Source: an uncultured bacterium
GTDB taxonomy: Bacteria; Cyanobacteriota; Vampirovibrionia; Gastranaerophilales; Gastranaerophilaceae
Assembly (NCBI GenBank): GCA_947365485.1
Contig: CANAXK010000132.1
Span: 1 to 5,089, forward strand
Length of the DNA: 5,089 nt
Direction: 5' to 3'
The notes beneath the pieces were generated by a model. It searched no databases and was not told the origin of the DNA. It worked only from the letters and a program-made list of their open reading frames with translations. This document shows, in pieces, positions 1-5,089 of the stretch. Position 1 is the first letter of the stretch, and every line of letters begins with the position of its first letter. A program made the translations under genes and the position numbers.

Positions 1-43
1 ATTTATTGTTTAGGAGTATATAATTACCCCTACCCCATAAGTC

Positions 44-58
44 TACACTAGTAGTGTA
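44..58. repeat. Small palindrome, possible operator
   Basis: TACACT-AGT-AGTGTA is a 6-bp perfect inverted repeat with a 3-nt centre. It abuts the -10 of the candidate leftward promoter, where a repressor site could sit. It is too short and not GC-rich or T-flanked enough to be a good terminator. Known regulators could not be matched to it. Confidence 0.25.
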
Positions 59-84
59 TTATATATTTGAGGAGGCAACATCAA
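56..84 (-). promoter_or_regulatory. Candidate promoter reading left out of the window
   Basis: On the minus strand TTGATG (84-79) is followed by a perfect TATAAT (63-58) at 15 nt, or by TAATAC (61-56) at 17 nt. It lies after the end of nagA and points toward a gene beyond the left edge, whose coding start is not in the window. The spacing ambiguity and AT-rich context make this a moderate call. Confidence 0.35.
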
Positions 85-106
85 CCATAGGGTGTAACTT
101 TGCGCT

Positions 107-126
107 AAAAAATAGACCATCTGGTC
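107..126 (-). terminator. Weak terminator-like hairpin at the end of nagA
   Basis: On the minus strand GACC (126-123), loop AGAT, GGTC (118-115) is followed by TATTTTTTAG, giving a short stem and a T6 run. The stem overlaps the nagA stop codon (127-125). A 4-bp stem is shorter than usual for an efficient intrinsic terminator, so the operon may end here only weakly or continue leftward. Confidence 0.3.
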
Positions 127-1009
127 AAGAAGAAATCTTCCTGATATTAAACCCGCTATCCCACTCTATCTCGCCCGCTGGTTCAATATTATGATACCGG
201 TAAGTGTTTTCCACAAAACAAGGGCTGAACATATCCTTCTGAGCAAGAATTTTGATAATCTCCGGCAGCAGCTTTGTGCTTCCCGCAATCGTGCCGTCAG
301 CAGAAGTTGCCTTGCACCCGTCATAAAATATCTTAGAATCAGCAAAAACCGTTTCGGTCAAGTCGCTGTAAGTGATAGGAAGCGCGTCGCTTATCAGAAT
401 AACCCTATCCATAGGCTTTGATTTGAAAAACAGTCTGAGCGCGTCGTCGCTCACATGCACACCGTCCGCAATGATTTCCGCGTAAGCATTGTCATCAATC
501 AAGGCAGAAAGCGCCGACGATTCCCCACGGTGCGAAACAGGAGACATCGCATTAAAGGTATGCGTAGCGCCGTCCACTCTGCCCCAGCCAGTGCAGTGTC
601 CTGCCTGAACCTTAACCCCTTTTGATTTCAGATAATCAATCAGGCCTTCGTCGAGTTCTGGAGCCAGAGTCACGATTTTGATAAAGTCGTCCTCAATCTT
701 CCGGTAGTTTTCAACAGTCAGCGGCAAAAAGTGTTTGGGGTTATGAATCCCTTTTTTTGCGGGGTTAATAAACACGCCCTCGAGGTGGATTCCGAGAATC
801 CCGTCACACATAGTCGAAGCCTTTTTTATGGCTTCAATCTGGCGTTTTATATTCTCAACAGAGTCGGTAACAAGAGTTGGAAAGAATCCCCCGATACCAA
901 TTTCACGCAATTTTGGAGCAAGCGCTGCAATCTCATTTGAACTTGCTTTATTAAAATCGACGCCGTAGGCTCCGTGGAAGTGTTGTTCTATAAGTAGTGG
1001 TGTTTTCAT
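125..1009 (-). CDS. nagA: N-acetylglucosamine-6-phosphate deacetylase, compact form (NagA family)
   Basis: Likely removes the acetyl group from GlcNAc-6-P to give GlcN-6-P and acetate in the cytoplasm (amino-sugar catabolism or wall recycling). The 294-residue protein shows the NagA amidohydrolase motifs in order: HFH at H10/H12, HLEG with E77, AGHC with H138, THTFNAM with H150, DGVH with H185 and ISDAL with D208. These correspond to the metal ligands, substrate-binding His and catalytic Asp of the family. It is short: typical NagA is about 380 residues, with a beta-sandwich built from both termini around the barrel. Here the barrel begins almost at Met1 and the C-terminal strands are missing. 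An in-frame TGA at 1045-1043 rules out a longer N-terminus. The ATG at 1009 overlaps the murE stop (TAATG), with GGAGAG at 1017-1012 as a close ribosome site, which implies translational coupling. Family assignment is firm; exact substrate is less certain because of the truncation. Confidence 0.87.
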   Translation of the reverse strand: MKTPLLIEQHFHGAYGVDFNKASSNEIAALAPKLREIGIGGFFPTLVTDSVENIKRQIEAIKKASTMCDGILGIHLEGVFINPAKKGIHNPKHFLPLTVENYRKIEDDFIKIVTLAPELDEGLIDYLKSKGVKVQAGHCTGWGRVDGATHTFNAMSPVSHRGESSALSALIDDNAYAEIIADGVHVSDDALRLFFKSKPMDRVILISDALPITYSDLTETVFADSKIFYDGCKATSADGTIAGSTKLLPEIIKILAQKDMFSPCFVENTYRYHNIEPAGEIEWDSGFNIRKISS

Positions 1010-2469
1010 TACTCTCCGAAAATCTCTCTGACTTTTTCTCTGTCATCAAAGTGGATTGTCTCGTTAGCAAGAATCTGGTAATCCTCATGGCCTTTTCCTG
1101 CTACGAGCACAACATCGTTAGGTTTTGCAATCTTGCAAGCCTCTCTGATTGCGAGTTCTCTATCAGGTTCAACCACAACATCATTAACGCTTCTGAACCC
1201 TGCAAGAATATCTGTGATAATCTGCTGCGGGTCTTCCGAGCGCGGGTTATCGCTTGTTACAATAACTTTGTCCGCATAGTCCTCTGCAATCGTACCCATC
1301 TTAGGGCGTTTTGTCGCGTCTCTGTCTCCGCCGCAGCCAAAGATACAGATTAGTTTTCCGTCGCTCGGGGTTATATCTCTTGCAGCCTTAAGCACGTTTT
1401 CCAAGCCATCAGGAGTGTGCGCGTAATCCACGATTACAGTCGGTTTGTTAACAACAATCTCGAACCGGCCTGCAACCCCGCCGAGGGTTTCCAGAATTTT
1501 AATCGATTTTTCGATATCCATTCCAACAGCAACTCCCGCTGTAAGCGCTGCGAGCACGTTATAAACAGAGAACATTCCGTTCATCTTGAGTTTTACCGGA
1601 TATTCTTTGTCCTGATAAACGCAGGTAAAAGAAGCGCCCGTATGTTCGAACACAATATCCTTAGCCCTCAAATCAGCAGGCATCTTAATCCCGTATGTAA
1701 AGAGGTTTACGTTCGGTGACACAACTTCCATGAACCGGCCTGCGTACTCGTCGTCTGCATTAATAACCGCAAAGTCACCGCTCACAAGTCTGTCGAACAG
1801 AATCGCCTTTGCTTTGAAGTAATTATTCATCGTGATATGGAAATCAAGGTGGTCTTGTGTAAGGTTTGTAAGCACGGCTCCATTGAAATCGCAGTAATCA
1901 ACTCTGTGCTGCGCAAGCGCATGGGAGCTTACTTCCATAACCACATTCTTTATCTCTTTTTCATTTATATTATAAAAAAGTTTCTGGAGTTCAGGTGCCT
2001 GCGGTGTAGTGTGTTTTGCATCATGGTAAGAATCGTCGGAAGAAAACTTGTGTCCCAGAGTCCCGATAAGTGCGCACGGTTTCTGGTTCTCTTCGTACAG
2101 TTTTTGTATAAGGTGTGTGACTGTAGTTTTGCCGTTTGTACCTGTAACCCCGATTAGATTAAGCTTCTGCGACGGTGAGCAGTAGAACAAATCAGCAATC
2201 TTTGCAATCATCTCTGTTGTATCAGAAACAACGATTTGCGGAGCGTCGAGGTTAAGTCTTCTTTCCACAACACAAACGCAAGCTCCGTTTGCCACAGCCT
2301 CTTCTGCGTACTCGTGTCCGTCAACATGTTCGCCCGTCAGGCAAACAAAAATATCATCCGGCTGCGTTTTTTTAGAATTATACGAAATTCCCATCGCTTC
2401 TGCTGACAAATCATCCAGATTCACCAGCTCTATATAATCAATATTATCAACTAAGTTTCTTAATATCAT
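1009..2469 (-). CDS. murE: UDP-N-acetylmuramoyl-L-alanyl-D-glutamate--2,6-diaminopimelate ligase
   Basis: ATP-dependent cytoplasmic Mur ligase that adds meso-diaminopimelate to UDP-MurNAc-L-Ala-D-Glu. At 486 residues it has the normal length and three-domain layout. The N-terminal UDP-binding domain is about residues 1-100 and includes a DGHEY motif near 50-54. The central ATPase has the P-loop GVTGTNGKTT (107-116), MEVSSHAL (178-185), TNLTQDHLDFH (201-211) and YFKAKAILF (217-225), whose K221 is the expected carbamylated lysine. The C-terminal domain has YAHTPDGL (349-356), FGCGGDRD (377-384), DNPR (407-410) and GKGHEDYQ (458-465). DNPR is the motif family members use to select meso-DAP rather than lysine. 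The ATG at 2469 is preceded by AGGGG (2480-2476) at 6 nt spacing and lies 18 nt after the ftsI stop. It overlaps nagA by one base. No defect is seen. Confidence 0.97.
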   Translation of the reverse strand: MILRNLVDNIDYIELVNLDDLSAEAMGISYNSKKTQPDDIFVCLTGEHVDGHEYAEEAVANGACVCVVERRLNLDAPQIVVSDTTEMIAKIADLFYCSPSQKLNLIGVTGTNGKTTVTHLIQKLYEENQKPCALIGTLGHKFSSDDSYHDAKHTTPQAPELQKLFYNINEKEIKNVVMEVSSHALAQHRVDYCDFNGAVLTNLTQDHLDFHITMNNYFKAKAILFDRLVSGDFAVINADDEYAGRFMEVVSPNVNLFTYGIKMPADLRAKDIVFEHTGASFTCVYQDKEYPVKLKMNGMFSVYNVLAALTAGVAVGMDIEKSIKILETLGGVAGRFEIVVNKPTVIVDYAHTPDGLENVLKAARDITPSDGKLICIFGCGGDRDATKRPKMGTIAEDYADKVIVTSDNPRSEDPQQIITDILAGFRSVNDVVVEPDRELAIREACKIAKPNDVVLVAGKGHEDYQILANETIHFDDREKVREIFGE

Positions 2470-2487
2470 AAATTACCCCTTTACCCC
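2470..2487 (-). promoter_or_regulatory. ftsI-murE intergenic with tandem GGGGTAA and murE ribosome site
   Basis: The 18-nt gap on the minus strand reads as two near-identical units, GGGGTAA then AGGGGTAATTT, directly after the ftsI stop. The second unit (AGGGG, 2480-2476) is correctly placed 6 nt before the murE ATG to act as the ribosome site. The first may be a duplicate or simply part of the spacer. A very similar arrangement occurs at 22-36. Confidence 0.55.
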
Positions 2488-4194
2488 TTATATTTTATCT
2501 GGTTGCAAATTCAAAATGTGAGAAATCTGGGTAGAAATCTCTTTAAAAATCGGAGCCGCAACAGTATTACCCCAGATTTCGCCGCCCTGTGCCGAGTCAA
2601 CGATTACGTAAATCAAGACCTGCGGGTTGCTTGAAGGCATATAGCCCACAATAGAGGTATAAAGCTTGTTAGTATACCCGGTTCCGTTTTCTTTTGGCTT
2701 AATCGAAGTCCCCGTTTTTGCAGCAATATTGTAGCTTGCGGATTTAATCGGCGACTTGCTCCTGTTTATGCTCTCTGTAAGAAGCGCTGTAACAGTTCTC
2801 GCATGTTCGGGAGTCATAACCTGAACCCGCTTAACCTTAACAGCCTCTTCTTCAGGCGAATACTTGATAACATGAGGTGTCACCCTAACCCCGTCGTTTG
2901 CTAGCGCAGAAACAGCAGAGACCATCTGGATTGCTGTAACAGACGAGCCGTAACCGTACCCCATGGAAGCATGGTCAGACGCGTCCCAGCGCCCTGCTGA
3001 TTTCAGGAGCCCGACTGATTCTCCCGGAAGGTCGATTCCGGTTTTTTCTCCGAACCCGAATTTTTTTAGCATGTCGTAGTATTCAAACTTGCTCATCATC
3101 TGGGCAACAATAACAGAGCCCACGTTACTTGAGTGTTCAAACAAATAAACCAAATCAATCATGCCCGGATTCGGATGTCTGTTATAGTCGTAGTTCTTAA
3201 TCGTCCACCAGCCCACTTTTATCTTACCCGTATCGTTTATCTTGGAATACCTGTTGATTTTGCCAAGTTCAATAGCAGAAGCAACCGTAATGGTCTTAAA
3301 AGTAGACCCAGGAGGAAAAACGTCCGTAAGTGTCCAGTTTTTTATCTGAAAATTTGATGCGCTCTTAAAATTGTTAGGGTCGAAATAAGGATAAACCGCG
3401 TACGCAAGGATTTCGCCGTTGCGCGGATTCATTACGATTACAGCACCTCTTAGAGCCTTGAACTTCTCAATAGATTTCATCAGCTCTTTTTCGCACACGT
3501 GCTGCACAGCAGCGTCAATCGTGAGTGTAACATCCTTACCCTTAACCGGTTTTGTCGCCGCAACAGGGTCGGTTGAAATATTATAAATAACTTTGCCTTT
3601 AGGGGTCATCTCAAAATCAGATGACTTTGTAACGCTTTCCAGCTTGTCTTTTGCGGTCAATTCAACCCCGGAAGCCACGTCAGCGTCAAAGTTGTAGTAT
3701 CCGAGAACATGCGCAGCGAGCGTTCCTTGCGGGTAAGTTCTTATGCTTTTTTTATCCATTGGAATCTCGCGCAGGTTGAGTTTTGCAATCTCATCGCGGG
3801 TATGTCTGTCGACATTCTTCTTTAAAGATATCAACGAGACATTCTGGCGAAGTTTTTCTGTCAAATCAATCTGAGAGATTTTAAGAATCGGGGCGAGGAT
3901 TTTAGCGAGTTCTTCGGGCGTGTGTACAAAGTCTGCTCTTCTTGCAAAGATATCATAATACACGGTATCGGTTGCAAGCTTTATCCCGTTTCTGTCGTAG
4001 ATATTACCGCGCATAACAAACGAGCTTGCCTTGCGCTGGTTCTTTGCTTTGATACGGAAGTGTCTGACATCAAGAACCTGCACGCTAAAGAGGTAGACGA
4101 TGAATAAAAATATAGCGATAATAAATCCGGCCTGGAGCCACATGAGTCTGTCTGAAAACTGTTTATTTTTGCTGATATTTCTATCGTTTCGCAT
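2488..4194 (-). CDS. ftsI: Division-specific peptidoglycan D,D-transpeptidase (FtsI/PBP3 type)
   Basis: Class B penicillin-binding protein that crosslinks septal peptidoglycan as the partner of FtsW in the divisome. It is anchored in the inner membrane with its catalytic part outside. The 568-residue protein has a short cytoplasmic basic tail, one membrane segment at about residues 18-41, and a dimer/pedestal region beginning with the class B signature RGNIYDRNG (62-70). The transpeptidase domain has all three active-site motifs: STFK (S297 nucleophile, K300), SSN (355-357) and KTGT (493-496). No C-terminal PASTA repeats are present, so it resembles FtsI rather than SpoVD or PBP2x. Adjacency to murE matches the dcw cluster order and supports FtsI over an elongation PBP2, although mraW and ftsL are not next to it. 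The ATG at 4194 is preceded by AAGGGGAG at close spacing. It is the first gene after a terminator, so it probably opens the operon. Confidence 0.94.
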   Translation of the reverse strand: MRNDRNISKNKQFSDRLMWLQAGFIIAIFLFIVYLFSVQVLDVRHFRIKAKNQRKASSFVMRGNIYDRNGIKLATDTVYYDIFARRADFVHTPEELAKILAPILKISQIDLTEKLRQNVSLISLKKNVDRHTRDEIAKLNLREIPMDKKSIRTYPQGTLAAHVLGYYNFDADVASGVELTAKDKLESVTKSSDFEMTPKGKVIYNISTDPVAATKPVKGKDVTLTIDAAVQHVCEKELMKSIEKFKALRGAVIVMNPRNGEILAYAVYPYFDPNNFKSASNFQIKNWTLTDVFPPGSTFKTITVASAIELGKINRYSKINDTGKIKVGWWTIKNYDYNRHPNPGMIDLVYLFEHSSNVGSVIVAQMMSKFEYYDMLKKFGFGEKTGIDLPGESVGLLKSAGRWDASDHASMGYGYGSSVTAIQMVSAVSALANDGVRVTPHVIKYSPEEEAVKVKRVQVMTPEHARTVTALLTESINRSKSPIKSASYNIAAKTGTSIKPKENGTGYTNKLYTSIVGYMPSSNPQVLIYVIVDSAQGGEIWGNTVAAPIFKEISTQISHILNLQPDKI

Positions 4195-4204
4195 ACTTCT
4201 CCCC
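4195..4204 (-). promoter_or_regulatory. Ribosome binding site of ftsI
   Basis: The minus strand reads GGGGAG (4204-4199), then four bases, then the ATG at 4194. This purine-rich match to the anti-Shine-Dalgarno supports the chosen start. There is no competing in-frame start with a better site. Confidence 0.6.
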
Positions 4205-4212
4205 TTGAGAAT

Positions 4213-4241
4213 ATAATATCACAAGGCAGGAGATTTATGAA
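4213..4241 (-). promoter_or_regulatory. Candidate sigma70-type promoter for ftsI-murE-nagA
   Basis: On the minus strand, TTCATA (4241-4236) and TATTAT (4218-4213) are separated by 17 nt, and the -10 is extended by TG one base upstream (TGA-TATTAT). The position fits a promoter placed between the upstream terminator and the first gene. The predicted start, near 4206-4205, would leave a leader of only about 12 nt that still holds the GGGGAG ribosome site. The -35 is weak (4 of 6), so this is a plausible but unproven site. Confidence 0.42.
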
Positions 4242-4262
4242 TATGTTAATAAAAGTTTATGT

Positions 4263-4301
4263 AAAAAGGTGTGGGCTGCTAAAAGCAGCCCACACCTTTT
4301 T
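4263..4301. terminator. Bidirectional intrinsic terminator
   Basis: A perfect 18-bp inverted repeat (4263-4280 and 4284-4301) has a 3-nt AAA loop. Its GC-rich core GGTGTGGGCTGCT is flanked by A5 on one side and T6 on the other, so it gives a U-tract when transcribed in either direction. On the minus strand it starts 12 nt after the stop of the pilin-like gene and lies before the ftsI promoter region. It therefore most likely ends the pilin-like transcript and isolates the ftsI-murE-nagA unit. Confidence 0.93.
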
Positions 4302-4313
4302 TGTTTATTTATA

Positions 4314-5089
4314 TTATTGGTGTAAATAATTTCTGTTACACTGTTCCAGAACCCAGGCACTGCACCAGTCTCCTTTTTGGAAACAGGCTTTGTATCCGTC
4401 ATAGGCAAACTCTTTAGAGCCTTCCAATACAACACCATCATTGGTTAACAAGAAGGTATACAGATCCTTGCCAAATGTGCTGGTTCCTTTGCCAGAGCCA
4501 TCAACATCAACAAATATTTTTCCGCATATACCAAAACCTGGTGCAAGACTACCCATATATCTCCTGTCAGCACAGTCACCATTATATGCATGGAATGCCA
4601 TTGACATGCCGTCTTTGGTTTTAATTTTATATCTGTGAGGTGCGATATCTATACCACGCTGCCCGGTTGATTCACCTGTCCATTTGTAATCACTTTCATT
4701 GGAAAAACATCCGGTACCACCACCGCAATCCTGCGCAATAGAAAGTCCATCTTTCATTGCATTGAACATCTTTTGCGAATTTAAAAAGTCCTGATGGGTT
4801 GCATAATCAGAGACTCTTCCAAGCCCCCAGGTTTTTGGCATACCGTTCTTTGCAACAGCAGTATCATAAGCCTTGCTTAAAACTTCATAAGCAAATCTTA
4901 AATACGCAATAGCATTCTCATCGTCTGAAGTGTCTATGCCTCCAAAATCAGTGTGCGGAGGAATATTTTCGCATATACCCTTAAACACATCGTATTTTTT
5001 AGGAACACACGCATTAGCCGTCGGATCCCAGACTTCCCCAGGCTCACAGCTAGGCGGGAGTGCAGCAGCTTCGGTGCATGGCTTGAACT
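4314..5089 (-). CDS. Cys-rich pilin-like surface or secreted protein, C-terminal part (5' end beyond window)
   Basis: The reading frame is open to the right edge, so only the last 257 residues are visible; the true start lies outside. The first possible start codon in the window is a GTG at 4988, but the 33 codons before it are open and carry a matching Cys-rich pattern, so it is not the likely start. The visible part begins with a Pro/Cys-rich stretch (Cys at visible positions 4, 14, 27 and 39, including CEPGEVWDP and NACVP). Then comes an amphipathic helix (about 60-80), DCGGGTGC (120-127), an acidic loop DVDGSGKG (194-201) followed by FGKD and YTFLLTNDG, and a C-terminal CSAWVL motif. These resemble the globular domain of type IV pilin or type II secretion pseudopilin-like proteins abundant in gut Gastranaerophilales. 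Eleven cysteines suggest disulfides outside the cytoplasm. No hydrophobic prepilin helix or signal peptide is visible, because that end is missing. Function is unknown; the fold assignment is inference from motif pattern. Confidence 0.72.
   Translation of the reverse strand, partial: FKPCTEAAALPPSCEPGEVWDPTANACVPKKYDVFKGICENIPPHTDFGGIDTSDDENAIAYLRFAYEVLSKAYDTAVAKNGMPKTWGLGRVSDYATHQDFLNSQKMFNAMKDGLSIAQDCGGGTGCFSNESDYKWTGESTGQRGIDIAPHRYKIKTKDGMSMAFHAYNGDCADRRYMGSLAPGFGICGKIFVDVDGSGKGTSTFGKDLYTFLLTNDGVVLEGSKEFAYDGYKACFQKGDWCSAWVLEQCNRNYLHQ

Noticed and set aside
69..75. GAGGAGG on the plus strand as a ribosome site
   Set aside because: No ATG, GTG or TTG with an open frame follows at suitable spacing.
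62..88. Nine-codon minus-strand mini-ORF beginning ATG GTT GAT and ending TAA
   Set aside because: It has no ribosome site and overlaps the candidate promoter; likely chance.
191..2157. Several plus-strand open frames of 60-120 codons inside nagA and murE
   Set aside because: They lie antisense to well-supported enzymes, have no recognisable motifs and lack convincing ribosome sites.
3133..4107. Plus-strand open frames inside ftsI
   Set aside because: They are antisense shadows of a gene with all three transpeptidase motifs intact.
4235..4441. Minus-strand 68-codon frame overlapping the 3' end of the pilin-like gene
   Set aside because: It reads through the terminator hairpin in a different frame, and its sequence shows no family resemblance.
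4441..4638. Plus-strand 65-codon frame
   Set aside because: It is antisense to the pilin-like gene, whose frame is open and motif-rich.
4986..4988. GTG as the start of the pilin-like gene
   Set aside because: The frame stays open for 33 more codons to the window edge with consistent Cys/Pro-rich content, and no good ribosome site precedes the GTG.
1..5089. CRISPR array, tRNA, rRNA, insertion sequence or defence system
   Set aside because: No spaced repeats, cloverleaf, transposase motifs or terminal inverted repeats were seen; nearly all sequence is accounted for by four genes.

Overview
The window carries a minus-strand cell-wall gene set from a bacterium. A gene cut by the right edge (4314 to beyond 5089) encodes the C-terminal part of a cysteine-rich, pilin-like surface or secreted protein. 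A strong bidirectional hairpin terminator (about 4263-4301) follows it. Then comes a compact three-gene unit read right to left: ftsI (division-specific penicillin-binding protein, 4194-2488), murE (meso-diaminopimelate-adding ligase, 2469-1009) and a short nagA-type gene (N-acetylglucosamine-6-phosphate deacetylase, 1009-125). The last 124 bases on the left hold no gene. They contain a weak terminator-like hairpin, a possible minus-strand promoter that would drive a gene outside the window, and a small palindrome next to it.

The three genes are almost certainly co-transcribed. ftsI and murE are 18 nt apart, and murE and nagA overlap by one base (TAATG). A plausible promoter with an extended -10 sits just upstream of ftsI, after the terminator. 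FtsI crosslinks septal peptidoglycan, and MurE adds the third stem-peptide residue to UDP-MurNAc-L-Ala-D-Glu in the cytoplasm. NagA converts GlcNAc-6-P to GlcN-6-P, which feeds UDP-GlcNAc synthesis or recycling. The unit therefore links wall crosslinking, precursor synthesis and amino-sugar supply. The adjacent ftsI-murE pair is the classic core of the dcw cluster, but the usual neighbours (mraW/ftsL before, murF/mraY after) are absent, and nagA takes the place where murF would be expected.

The organism is a meso-DAP (DNPR-type MurE) bacterium with moderate GC. The C-terminal domain of the right-hand protein (helix with an AYxxLSKAY-like start, DCGxGTGC, a DVDGSGKG loop followed by FGKD, and a C-terminal CSAWVL motif) resembles the numerous pilin-like proteins of gut Gastranaerophilales (Vampirovibrionia, also called Melainabacteria). 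I infer that group from memory of family resemblance only, with moderate confidence.

The window is mostly ordinary housekeeping sequence. The points most worth a second look are the stripped-down NagA, which keeps all catalytic residues but lacks the beta-sandwich and an internal barrel segment, and the unusual Cys-rich extension ahead of the pilin-like domain. I found no defence system, CRISPR array, RNA gene or mobile element.
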